A DNA stretch of 64,000 nt from an uncultured Opitutaceae bacterium (GTDB lineage Bacteria; Verrucomicrobiota; Verrucomicrobiia; Opitutales; Opitutaceae). A program made the translations under genes and the position numbers. Positions within the stretch are counted from its first letter, which is position 1, and each line of letters starts with the position of its first letter. This document shows, piece by piece, positions 55,998 to 64,000 of this stretch. The notes beneath the pieces are model-generated. The model searched no databases. It was given only the letters and a program-made list of their open reading frames with translations, and was not told the DNA's origin. Where the stretch lies: the NCBI GenBank assembly GCA_951813085.1, contig OX638348.1, positions 4,163,627-4,227,626 on the forward strand. The letters are read 5' to 3'.

Positions 55998-57512
55998 ATG
56001 TCTTCTGATTCCCTCCGACAATCCCGCCCCTTCCTTGAAATGAGGGACATCGTCAAATCCTTCCCCGGGGTGAAGGCGCTGAAAGGCGTATCCTTAACTT
56101 TGAATACGGGAGAAGTTCTAGCGCTTATAGGCGAGAATGGCGCTGGAAAGAGCACTTTGATGAAAACCTTAGGGGGAATCCATCAACCGGATTCCGGCTT
56201 CATAGCGATCGAGGACAGCCAGGTGAACTTGAATTCGCCGGCGGCGTCGCAGGCCATGGGCATCGCTCTAATTCATCAGGAATTTAGCCTAGCTCCGAAT
56301 CTAAGCGCTGCAGACAATATTTTTCTGGGAAAGGAACGCGGTCGATTTGGCCTATTGGATAGAAAGTCGGAAGTCGCCAAAGCAGATGAGCTGTTCGATC
56401 TTCTAGGAATTCGCATCGATTCCCAATCGCCCTGTAGCGAATTGACTGTAGCGGAGCAGCAGTCGGTCGAGATTGCTCGGGCATTGTCATCCGATGCCCG
56501 CATCATCGTCATGGATGAGCCTACCGCGGCGCTTAGCCAACAGGAAACCCAGGCCCTAATGAGAATCGTCCGAGAGCTGAGGCGAAAAGGGATAGCGATC
56601 GTTTATATAAGCCACCGACTCGAAGAAGTGTTTGAACTAGCGAATCGGGTAACGGTGCTCCGAGATGGGGAAACTGTCGGGGAATGCGGCATCGAGGAAA
56701 CATCCAAAGGGCAGCTGATCGAATGGATGGTGGGTCGTCCGTTGAACGAAGAGTTTCCCGAGCGAGACGCGAAAATTGGATCGGTCTGCTTGACCGCTGA
56801 AAACTTGTCTCGTGAAGGATCTGTTGATGGCGTGAGCTTTCAGCTGCGATCAGGCGAAGTTCTTGGGATCGCCGGACTCGTGGGCTCCGGTAGAACCGAA
56901 TTGGCTCGGCTGCTGTTCGGAGCCGATCGCTCGGATTCGGGAACGATACGATTGAGGGGAGAAGCAGTTGATGTTGGTCAACCTGCTGATGCGATTGGGA
57001 GCGGCATTTGCTTGCTTACGGAAGATCGCAAGAGCCAAGGATTGATTCTGATTCATTCGGCCCTTGAAAATTTTGGACTTCCCAATTTGAAGGAATTTGG
57101 GAAAGGGGTTTTTATAAATCACGAAGCGGAGCAATCTGCGTTTAGAGGCTATGCCAGCAGCCTTAAGATCAAATTGTCGGATCCATTGCAGCGAGTAGGA
57201 AACCTCTCAGGAGGCAACCAGCAAAAAGTTGTAATCGCAAAATGGTTACAGAATAGCGCGGATGTATTTATATTCGACGAACCGACGCGTGGCATCGACG
57301 TGGGAGCGAAGTATGAAATTTATCTGCTGATCAATCAACTTGTCGGTGAAGGAAAATCGGTCATTCTAATTAGCAGCGAATTGCCAGAGGTGATGGGTAT
57401 GAGCGATCGCATTCTGGTCATGAAGGAAGGCCAAGTATGCGGCGAGATTCCTGAGGCGAAAAAGGCGACTCAAGAAAGCGTCATGCGAATGGCGCTAGGA
57501 GCAGACAATTGA
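55998..57512 (+). CDS. Sugar ABC transporter ATPase (RbsA/XylG type)
   Basis: The 504-residue protein has two fused nucleotide-binding domains, as in ribose/xylose importers. The first has Walker A GENGAGKST, signature LTVAEQQSVEIARAL and Walker B RIIVMDEPTAALS. The second has a degenerate Walker A (GLVGSGRTELARLLFG), signature LSGGNQQKVVIAKWL and VFIFDEPTRGIDVG. The permease gene overlaps its end (TTGA) and the binding protein follows. Confidence 0.95.
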   Translation: MSSDSLRQSRPFLEMRDIVKSFPGVKALKGVSLTLNTGEVLALIGENGAGKSTLMKTLGGIHQPDSGFIAIEDSQVNLNSPAASQAMGIALIHQEFSLAPNLSAADNIFLGKERGRFGLLDRKSEVAKADELFDLLGIRIDSQSPCSELTVAEQQSVEIARALSSDARIIVMDEPTAALSQQETQALMRIVRELRRKGIAIVYISHRLEEVFELANRVTVLRDGETVGECGIEETSKGQLIEWMVGRPLNEEFPERDAKIGSVCLTAENLSREGSVDGVSFQLRSGEVLGIAGLVGSGRTELARLLFGADRSDSGTIRLRGEAVDVGQPADAIGSGICLLTEDRKSQGLILIHSALENFGLPNLKEFGKGVFINHEAEQSAFRGYASSLKIKLSDPLQRVGNLSGGNQQKVVIAKWLQNSADVFIFDEPTRGIDVGAKYEIYLLINQLVGEGKSVILISSELPEVMGMSDRILVMKEGQVCGEIPEAKKATQESVMRMALGADN

Positions 57513-58864
57513 AGGAAATGAAGTGGCGGATTCCAAAATTGAGCTTCGGAGACTATGGAATGATAGTCGCTCTGATGGGCTTGTGCCTGTTGTTTAGCAT
57601 TCTGACGTTGAACCGTCAATCAGGCTTTGGAGCGGATGCTGAAGACTCGCTCGTTGAAGTAACGCTGGAGCGCGTGCCTGATGGGAGATTCGTTCTGGTC
57701 GTTGGGGCGGACAATACGGAATCAGGAGCATTCGCTGAAAATGTATTCGAAAAGCTGGTGCAATTGAATCGGAACGATGTCGAATTGATTGTCGGCAGTC
57801 CGAGAGACCTCCGCCTCGCTTTGGATTCGTTACGAGAGAAAGATGGTTCGCTCGGAGCTGTGCTTACGAGCGGCGATGCGTCGAAATGGCTCGTCCTCGA
57901 GCAGATTGAGCGGAACTACCCGGAGTTCTCTGGGTTCAGGCTGGAGTCGCCGCGCGAGCGACTATGGCCCGATTTCTTGAAGGCATCCAATCTCCTCGCA
58001 ATCGTAGAGCGTATTGTCGTCATCGCCATAATCGCGATCGGCATGACCATGGTGATTATTACCGGCGGCATTGACTTGTCGGTGGGGAGCTTGATTGCGC
58101 TCTCAGCGGTAGTGGGAGCAACCGTGGTGAAATCGATGGGTGGGCCGGATGCGTCGGGATTCGCGGTCGCTTTAGGATTCGCGGCAGGGATCGCTTGTTG
58201 CGGATCCATCGGATTGATTGCGGGTGGGCTCGTCTCGAGATTCAAGGTAGCGGCGTTTATCGTCACGCTTGGGATCATGATGATGGCCAGGGGGCTGGCT
58301 TTCATGACGACAGGTGGATTCTCGATCGATCAGGTTCCGGATTCGTTCGTTTGGTTGGCGCAAGGCAGATTGCTAGGAATCCCTAATACCGTGATCCTAT
58401 TGATTCTGATCTATTCAATCGCGCATGTATTCATGACGCACACACGCTATGGTCGCTATATTTATGCGGTTGGAGGAAATGCGGAAGCAGCGCGATTGGC
58501 CGGAGTGCCGATTGGCCTTGTTATCGCCCTCGTATACACCGTAAGCGGGTTGACTGCGGGATTGGGAGGTTGCTTGCAGGCGTCGATGGTAAGGGCGGCT
58601 GCGCCAAATATGGCTAACATGTACGAGCTCTACGTTATCGCGGCGGTCGTCGTCGGTGGAACGAGCCTGTCGGGTGGGTCTGGAAGGGTGTTCGGCACAT
58701 TGATTGGAGCGTTCATCATCGCTGTCATTCAAAACGGAATGAACCTGCTGGGTATCAAGAGCTATGCCCAAATGTTTACCCTTGGGTGCGTGATCGTGCT
58801 TGCCGTATTGCTGGACAAGGCCCGGCAAAGCGGTGGCTTTAAAGCGCTTTTTTTGGGACGGTAA
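57509..58864 (+). CDS. Sugar ABC transporter permease with extra soluble domain
   Basis: A ribose/xylose-type permease (RbsC/XylH) is clear from IAIGMTMVIITGGIDLSVGSL, YAVGGNAEAARLAGVPI, VVVGGTSLSGGSGRVFGTLIGAFI and NLLGIKSYAQMF. At 451 residues it is about 120 longer than RbsC. After the first membrane helix (about 17-34) comes a soluble stretch (about 40-155, LVEVTLERVPDGRFVLVVGA ... VELIVGSPRDLRLAL) before the usual core. By topology it should face the periplasm. The start is TTG 57509 or ATG 57518, which has AAGGA before it. Confidence 0.9.
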   Translation: MKEMKWRIPKLSFGDYGMIVALMGLCLLFSILTLNRQSGFGADAEDSLVEVTLERVPDGRFVLVVGADNTESGAFAENVFEKLVQLNRNDVELIVGSPRDLRLALDSLREKDGSLGAVLTSGDASKWLVLEQIERNYPEFSGFRLESPRERLWPDFLKASNLLAIVERIVVIAIIAIGMTMVIITGGIDLSVGSLIALSAVVGATVVKSMGGPDASGFAVALGFAAGIACCGSIGLIAGGLVSRFKVAAFIVTLGIMMMARGLAFMTTGGFSIDQVPDSFVWLAQGRLLGIPNTVILLILIYSIAHVFMTHTRYGRYIYAVGGNAEAARLAGVPIGLVIALVYTVSGLTAGLGGCLQASMVRAAAPNMANMYELYVIAAVVVGGTSLSGGSGRVFGTLIGAFIIAVIQNGMNLLGIKSYAQMFTLGCVIVLAVLLDKARQSGGFKALFLGR

Positions 58865-58969
58865 ACGCAGATACGCTAAGCAGCCTCTCAACTGGCAGTT
58901 TGCAATAATCGCTTGCCTCGAGCTCTTAAAGTGGGATCAATGAACATCGTTTTCATCCCTATCGTCCCC

Positions 58970-59938
58970 ATGAAGATTCGAATACTGCTCTCCTTCCTGA
59001 TTTCCGCGTCGGTTCTTGCCCTAACGTCCTGTTCGAATACAGGCAGCGAAGATGCTGGAGAAATGCGCGGAAAAATAGGCATGACCTGCATGGACTTGAC
59101 CAATCCTTTCTTCAAGCTCATCGCGAACGTGATGGAGGAAGAAGCGGCAAAGCATGGCTATCGATTGGTCGCTCTCGATGGAGCAAACGATGGAGCGACT
59201 CAGAATGCGCAGCTCGCAGATTTCATCGCTCAGGACTACGACGCGATTTTTTTGAATCCAGCGGACTCGAAAGCGGCTGCAGAGGGAGTGAGGAAAGCCT
59301 ATGGAGCGGGCGTTTCCGTATTCACGTTCGATATCCAAATCAACCACGAGGAGGTCAAGGAGATGGTGACCTCGCATATCGGCAGCGACAATTTTCAAGG
59401 GGGACAACTTGCTGGAAAGAGCATGATGATGGCCACCGGCGACCAGGGAGAAATCGCGATTGTGGGCTTGCCGGAAGCGACCTCATGCATTCTGCGTGTG
59501 GCCGGATTCAAGGACTCTTTGGAGAAGAACGGCAGCAAGCTGAAGATCGTGACCGAGCTCAACGGCAATGGGAATCGCAGCGAAGGGTTCGCCGTTACCA
59601 ACGACATTCTGCAGGCCCATCCAAATATCGTCGGAATATTCGCCATCAACGATCCATCCGGGCTTGGCGCCTATGCGGCGGTTGAGAAGGCGGGGAAGAC
59701 GGATCAGATTACTATAGTCGCCTTCGATGCCTCGCCCGCGGGGAAGCAAGGGGTCTTCGAAAAGAAGCTTTACGATACGCCGCAGCAGTATCCTCGAAAG
59801 ATGGCGATCGGTACCGTGGAGTCGTTCATCAAGCATCTTGAGGGGGAGGAGCTGGAAAAGCGTGTATTCATTCCCTGCACGCACTACTACTACGAGACCG
59901 CGGTCAACGACGAGACGCGCGTGAGCGAGCAGTGGTAA
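58970..59938 (+). CDS. Sugar ABC transporter substrate-binding lipoprotein
   Basis: ATG 58970 gives 322 residues with lipobox LALTSC (Cys21). The mature part is a type I periplasmic binding protein (GKIGMTCMDLTNPFFKLIANVM, DYDAIFLNPADSKAA, VFTFDIQINHE, AQLADFIAQ, IFAINDPSGLGAYAAVE, IVAFDASPAGKQGV). The Asp, Asn and aromatic positions fit ribose/galactose-type sugar binding. It completes the importer with the two genes before it. Confidence 0.92.
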   Translation: MKIRILLSFLISASVLALTSCSNTGSEDAGEMRGKIGMTCMDLTNPFFKLIANVMEEEAAKHGYRLVALDGANDGATQNAQLADFIAQDYDAIFLNPADSKAAAEGVRKAYGAGVSVFTFDIQINHEEVKEMVTSHIGSDNFQGGQLAGKSMMMATGDQGEIAIVGLPEATSCILRVAGFKDSLEKNGSKLKIVTELNGNGNRSEGFAVTNDILQAHPNIVGIFAINDPSGLGAYAAVEKAGKTDQITIVAFDASPAGKQGVFEKKLYDTPQQYPRKMAIGTVESFIKHLEGEELEKRVFIPCTHYYYETAVNDETRVSEQW

Positions 59939-59954
59939 GGGAAGTCCAACAATC

Positions 59955-60716
59955 CTATTTCGTGTCAGTTCCTTTTCGGAAAACGATGTCCCCGTAGTAT
60001 CCCATGGCGGCGCTTTTGGTGTCGTCGGAGTCTGTCATGATGGCCACGCCTGTGATCTTCATGGGCTCCTCGCCAAACGCCGCTCGATAATCTTCGAGCA
60101 AATTACTGGACTCCATTCGCCAAGATCCAGCATGCTCGTTCCCGCTTTGAGTGGCGACCATATACACCCAATGCGTGTATGGGTTGGGCGCGATGGTTCC
60201 TTTAGAAGCCTTGTTCGCCCAGACGTAGTTCAAGGCGCGGAGGGGAATCTCGTAATTGGTGAATGTCTTGATAAGCTTGTATTTGACGCGATCCATCCAT
60301 GACAACTGGGAGACGTCATAGTCGAAAGTCAGGTAGATCCGCGCCGCATAGTCATCGCCTTTCTTACGAGTCAAGTCGCCCTTTTCCAGCGTGCTGCTAA
60401 TTTTCCAGCTCCATTCGATCACGTCGAACTCAGTAGGGTCTATATCTACCGCGTAAACCAGGCCGGAAGCGCTATTGTCGCTTGAAGCAGCTATGCTCGA
60501 ACCTTCTTCATTATTGACGAGGTGGTAGCGCGTTCGCTCGCGCCCAGGGAGCGAGAGCACGCTCCATCGAGGATTTTCGTAGTCCTCTTCGAGCGAGGCC
60601 GGATCGAACTCGCTTGCAGGAATGCGAATGCTGTTCGCAGTCTCCAATCCAGCAGCGGATACGATGGAGATGCACGCTATCGCTACTCCAAATGCTCGCC
60701 TATACTCTATGAGCAT
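59955..60716 (-). CDS. DUF3047 secreted protein
   Basis: The 253-residue protein has a signal peptide (about 1-22) and the DUF3047 core: VIEWSWKISSTLEKGDLTRK, GDDYAARIYLTFDYDVS, NYVWANKASKGT, SNLLEDYRAAFGEEPMKITG and VAIMTDSDDTKSAAMGYYGDI. The family is found in the periplasm of many bacteria and has no known activity. It is divergent from the MoxR operon. Confidence 0.85.
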   Translation of the reverse strand: MLIEYRRAFGVAIACISIVSAAGLETANSIRIPASEFDPASLEEDYENPRWSVLSLPGRERTRYHLVNNEEGSSIAASSDNSASGLVYAVDIDPTEFDVIEWSWKISSTLEKGDLTRKKGDDYAARIYLTFDYDVSQLSWMDRVKYKLIKTFTNYEIPLRALNYVWANKASKGTIAPNPYTHWVYMVATQSGNEHAGSWRMESSNLLEDYRAAFGEEPMKITGVAIMTDSDDTKSAAMGYYGDIVFRKGTDTK

Positions 60717-60781
60717 TTCATTTCCTACGGTTGACCTTTCATGATGATTTAGAATGCTTTGCCTATTCGCTACACGTATAT

Positions 60782-61756
60782 ATGAAGACTTTGATTGAGG
60801 ATTCCTGCTCCAAGCTGGAAAATGTCCGCAAATGCTTGTCGGAAGTGATCGTCGGCCAAAAAGAGCTGGTGGACCGATTGCTGCTAGCCTTGCTTTGCGA
60901 TGGGCATGTTTTAATCGAAGGTGTTCCGGGCGTGGCGAAAACCTTAGTTATAACGACCTTGGCGAATTCGATAAAGGCGACTTTCAGCCGTGTTCAATTC
61001 ACGCCTGACTTGTTGCCCAGCGACTTAGTAGGGAGCTTGGTGTATGATCCCAAGGAGCATCGGTTTACGGCAGAAAAAGGACCTGTATTCGCAAATTTGG
61101 TACTGGCGGACGAAATTAATCGAGCGCCAGCTAAAGTGCAGAGCGCTCTGCTGGAATCGATGCAAGAGAAGCAGGTAACGCTCGGGAAGGAATCCTATCC
61201 GCTTCCGCATCCGTTTTTGGTACTGGCGACTCAAAATCCGATTGAGCAAGAGGGAACCTATACGCTTCCCGAAGCCCAGGTTGATCGATTCATGTTCAAG
61301 CTGAAAGTCGGCTACCCGAACATGGACGAAGAGCATCAGGTAATGCGGCGTATGGCGAGGTCCGCCCCCCGCGTCACGGTCGACCCCGTGATTGAATTGA
61401 GCGACATTCTGGAAATGCGCGGCTTGCTGGACAAGGTGTATATCGACGAGAAGGTTGAACGGTACATTCTAAGGGTGGTGGATGCCACTCGCAATCCAGA
61501 ATCGTATGGGCTGGATATTGCCCGCTATCTGCGATTCGGGGCATCTCCGAGAGCTACGATCTATCTTTCATTGGCTGCTCGCGGATACGCATTGCTCAAC
61601 CAACGCGAGTTTGCGGTCCCGCAGGACATCAAGGACATCGCGTCGGATATACTGCGCCATCGCATGGCCCTGTCCTATCGAGCGGAGGCCGAAGGGCTAA
61701 CATCGGACGCCTTGATCGAGAAATTGCTGGCGGCTGTCCCGATTGTCGAGGAATGA
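60782..61756 (+). CDS. MoxR-type AAA+ ATPase
   Basis: ATG 60782 gives 324 residues; the frame is open 17 codons more. MoxR ATPases act as chaperones for their partner VWA proteins. Walker A is GVPGVAKT, Walker B LVLADEINRAP, sensor 1 VLATQNPIEQEGTY, with arginine finger region LPEAQVDRFMFKL and sensor 2 GASPRATIYL. The stop overlaps the DUF58 start (ATGA). Confidence 0.94.
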   Translation: MKTLIEDSCSKLENVRKCLSEVIVGQKELVDRLLLALLCDGHVLIEGVPGVAKTLVITTLANSIKATFSRVQFTPDLLPSDLVGSLVYDPKEHRFTAEKGPVFANLVLADEINRAPAKVQSALLESMQEKQVTLGKESYPLPHPFLVLATQNPIEQEGTYTLPEAQVDRFMFKLKVGYPNMDEEHQVMRRMARSAPRVTVDPVIELSDILEMRGLLDKVYIDEKVERYILRVVDATRNPESYGLDIARYLRFGASPRATIYLSLAARGYALLNQREFAVPQDIKDIASDILRHRMALSYRAEAEGLTSDALIEKLLAAVPIVEE

Positions 61757-62622
61757 GTGCGTCGGAAGACAGTCGACTCAATCTGCTGGAGTTGAAGTGT
61801 CGTAAGCCCGTCGAACACTTGCTCGCGGGCGAGTATCGAAGCGTATTCAAAGGGAGGGGCATAGAATTTGAGGATGTTCGAGCGTATTCGCCGGGTGATG
61901 ACGTTCGATCGATGGATTGGAAAGTCACTGCCCGTACGGGTGTTCCCCATGTGAAACGCTATGTTGAGGAGCGGGAGCAGTTTTTCTTTCTGTTAGTGGA
62001 TATGTCGGGATCGACGCGATCGGATCATCTAGGAGCGAAGCGGCAGATGATCGCTGAATTCTGTGGTCTCCTTGCCTTGTCCGCATTGTCGAATAGCGAT
62101 CGTGTGGGTCTGGTCCTCTTTACCGATCAAGTTGAGCATGTGGTACCTCCTTCGAAAGGCAAGTTGCAGGGTATACGAGTTTTGGATGCGCTACAATCGT
62201 TCCAATCCGAAAATGCTGGGACTCATATAGAGTCAGCGCTGGATGTTTTTGGGCATTTAGCGCGAAAACGATCGGTAGCGTTCGTTGTCTCAGATTTCCA
62301 TGCGGAAGGGTATCGGAGCGAATTGCAAGCGGCGGCATTCAAGCATGACGTGATCGCAGTCAATCTGGTAGAGGAGATCGAGACGCGTACGCCTTCTTGC
62401 GGTCTTGCTCGAATTCGGGACTCGGAAACAGGAGAGACGCGCGTTGTCGACTTCGACGCCGCGATGGGCGAATCAAGCCCCAAATCCTGGCTCTTGCAAG
62501 AGGAACTGCTCGAGTGCGGAGTGGATTTGATAGATCTACCTGTAGGGGCCGATTGCGTGTCGACGCTGTCGAAGTTCTTTAGATCACGTCAACGGATGGC
62601 TGCGGGAGAGTCGGGAGGATGA
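61753..62622 (+). CDS. DUF58 (VWA-like) protein
   Basis: The 289-residue protein carries the DUF58 signature YSPGDDVRSMDWKVTARTG, followed by a VWA-type fold with a MIDAS-like DMSGSTRSD and the acidic later part VAFVVSDFHAEG. No membrane segment is seen. It overlaps its neighbours on both sides by 4 bases and would work with the MoxR ATPase. Confidence 0.92.
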   Translation: MSASEDSRLNLLELKCRKPVEHLLAGEYRSVFKGRGIEFEDVRAYSPGDDVRSMDWKVTARTGVPHVKRYVEEREQFFFLLVDMSGSTRSDHLGAKRQMIAEFCGLLALSALSNSDRVGLVLFTDQVEHVVPPSKGKLQGIRVLDALQSFQSENAGTHIESALDVFGHLARKRSVAFVVSDFHAEGYRSELQAAAFKHDVIAVNLVEEIETRTPSCGLARIRDSETGETRVVDFDAAMGESSPKSWLLQEELLECGVDLIDLPVGADCVSTLSKFFRSRQRMAAGESGG

Positions 62623-63416
62623 GCAGTTTCGGGATTTCGAGTTTGCGCTGCGAATGGACCTCATCGCTTGCGAAAGCATCGGCCCTGTTCCTGGCGCTAG
62701 CCCTGCTTTCGAAGTCGGTTTACGCAGCCGATACGATTTCGGTGGAAGCGGACACGGATGGATCCTATCATCCAGGGGACCTGATCGAAATCGAGATCCT
62801 GTATCGCTCCAAGGAAATTAGGCAAGCGCAGCTCCATGCGCCACTGCATGAATCAGCGCGGCTTGTCGATCAGCAAGCCTTTCCTCTCATATTGGATTCA
62901 GGAAACGAATACGCGTTGAAATGGGTGCTCCTATATCAATTTGCCCGTTCTGGCGGAATCGAGCTCGATCACGGGTTTATTGAGATCGAGTCAAGCGATG
63001 GAATGCGACGTGAAGCAATCGCTCCAATTTCGATTGATGTAGTTGGTTTTGGGGAAGAGACGGACAGCGATGAGCCTCAACCATTGCCTGAATCCGCGAT
63101 TGAGAAGTCGAAGACTCCCTGGACATGGGGAATCTTGCTCCTCGCCCTTTCGGGAAGCGCCGTTGCGCTCTGGCGAATTGCGAATCGGAATGTCATAATT
63201 GAATCGAATGAGCGTGAGGATCCTTCCACGCTCTTGGCCAAGCAACTGCGAACAGCGATCCTGTCCGACGATTCTGCTCCTATCGAGCGGTTTCTCTCGG
63301 GCCCTTGCGAACAGCATTCCAGCGGCTTGCGTCAAGCCTTGGAGGATGCCGTGTATTCGAAAAATCCTGCGATCGATAGAGTGATCCAGCAAATTGAGAA
63401 GGAGCTTGCTCGATGA
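62619..63416 (+). CDS. Membrane-anchored protein of the MoxR operon (short BatD-like position)
   Basis: The 265-residue protein has a signal segment (SALFLALALLSKSVYAAD), an outer beta domain (about 35-140, VEADTDGSYHPGDLIEIEI), one membrane helix (TWGILLLALSGSAVALW, about 168-184) and a cytoplasmic helical tail (QLRTAILSDDSAPIERFL). This layout resembles a shortened BatD-type partner in MoxR-DUF58-VWA operons. Coupled to both neighbours by ATGA. Confidence 0.75.
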   Translation: MSSFGISSLRCEWTSSLAKASALFLALALLSKSVYAADTISVEADTDGSYHPGDLIEIEILYRSKEIRQAQLHAPLHESARLVDQQAFPLILDSGNEYALKWVLLYQFARSGGIELDHGFIEIESSDGMRREAIAPISIDVVGFGEETDSDEPQPLPESAIEKSKTPWTWGILLLALSGSAVALWRIANRNVIIESNEREDPSTLLAKQLRTAILSDDSAPIERFLSGPCEQHSSGLRQALEDAVYSKNPAIDRVIQQIEKELAR

Positions 63417-64000
63417 CCTTCGCGTATCCCTGGGCGTTTGCCTTGCTGATCGTTGCGATAGGTGCTCACCTAAGGCGTCGCCATCGATCCGGGTTAACGG
63501 TAGCTTCGGTGGATCAATGGCAGTTCATTCCCCCAGGTCGTTCCCGTTTCCTGTGGCTGATTGGCGGACTAGACTTCTTGGCCATCGCGTTTCTGATTGC
63601 CGCGATGGCCCGACCTCAAGCAGGTTCCAGCGAGTCGGTGGAAGAGGCGGAAGGCATAGCCATTGAATTGCTTGTCGACGTTTCCAGCAGTATGGACCGC
63701 ACAGTCGATCTGCCTGACCGTAGCAGCAAAACTTGCATGGAGATCGCTAAGGAGCTGCTTGAACGATTCATATTGGGTGATGGCGAAAACCTATCGGGGC
63801 GGCCCAATGACTTGATTGGATTGATCAGCTTCGCTCGGTATGCCGATACGCGCAGTCCCTTGACTTTCGGGCATCAAGCGCTGGCGCAAATCGTAAGGAA
63901 TTTGGAAATACAAGATCGTCCCAATGAGGATGGAACAGCCTATGGCGATGCGCTGACTCTCGCATGCGCTCGATTGGAGAAGCTAGACGACCTGAAGTCG
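63413..64000 (+). CDS. VWA-domain membrane protein (BatA-like), partial
   Basis: ATG 63413 overlaps the previous stop and the frame is open to the window end (196 codons). It starts with a membrane segment (YPWAFALLIVAIGAHLRRRH) and a second one (FLWLIGGLDFLAIAFLIAAM). The VWA domain follows with MIDAS motif DVSSSMDRT, then LIGLISFARYA and the Thr in NEDGTAYGDALTLA. This matches BatA/BatB of Bacteroides-type aerotolerance operons. The C-terminus lies beyond the window. Confidence 0.9.
   Translation, partial: MTFAYPWAFALLIVAIGAHLRRRHRSGLTVASVDQWQFIPPGRSRFLWLIGGLDFLAIAFLIAAMARPQAGSSESVEEAEGIAIELLVDVSSSMDRTVDLPDRSSKTCMEIAKELLERFILGDGENLSGRPNDLIGLISFARYADTRSPLTFGHQALAQIVRNLEIQDRPNEDGTAYGDALTLACARLEKLDDLKS

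Noticed and set aside
1-64000. CRISPR array
   Set aside because: No regularly spaced direct repeats of 24-40 bases and no cas genes were seen.

Overview
The window looks like a chromosome segment of a marine-type Verrucomicrobiota bacterium, probably class Opitutae (Puniceicoccales/Opitutales). This rests on recognised gene families, not on a search: a long-insertion SecA, a DUF1592/DUF1552 pair, formylglycine-type sulfatases next to an aryl-sulfotransferase, a VC0807-like membrane protein, and start codons of highly expressed genes that mostly lack a Shine-Dalgarno sequence. TAG is a very common stop codon, also in ribosomal and other core genes.

Layout. (1) 1-24456 is a dense housekeeping block. 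It holds the end of the alpha operon (rpsK end, rpsD, rpoA, rplQ), guaA, a histidine cluster (hisD-hisC-hisB-hisH), citrate synthase, and pdxJ-acpS-nnr-dprA. A minus-strand group follows (HIT protein, unknown, nrdR, trpG/pabA), then tgt, a UDP-glucuronate decarboxylase, a methyltransferase and secA. (2) 24457-31106 is an accessory island. It has small secreted or membrane genes including a Rap1a/Tai-like protein, two copies of a structured hairpin repeat, a dead IS3-family element next to an older IS3 remnant, a doubly broken secreted-protein gene, and a compact three-gene HipB/HipA-kinase/HipA-N-domain operon. (3) 31251-36640 is a decayed integrative element: a tRNA-3'-end-like fragment, a tyrosine recombinase with a nonsense codon and a frameshift, an unknown 308-residue protein, an excisionase-like HTH gene with an internal TAG, a primase-like protein and a broken DUF3987 ATPase gene. 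(4) 36945-49472 mixes cysK with a sulfated-compound/amino-acid cluster: arylsulfotransferase lipoprotein, sulfatase, two wrecked genes (one a formylglycine-generating-enzyme-like protein), a RidA protein, an M19 dipeptidase, a D-threonine-aldolase-like PLP enzyme, a frameshifted second sulfatase and an APH-fold kinase. (5) 49604-64000 holds the DUF1592/DUF1552 pair, lipoproteins, an aldose-epimerase-like lipoprotein, a complete ribose/xylose-type ABC importer whose permease has an extra soluble domain, a DUF3047 protein, and the start of a MoxR-DUF58-VWA operon that runs off the window.

The strongest points for follow-up are the split HipA toxin-antitoxin-like operon in an unusual gene order (kinase before the small N-domain protein), a tRNA-guanine transglycosylase that has lost all three zinc cysteines, a duplicated long hairpin in the accessory island, and a cluster of at least seven in-frame stops and eight frameshifts confined to 28.7-48.2 kb. 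I read the sequence by eye; family assignments come from motifs and were not confirmed by database search.
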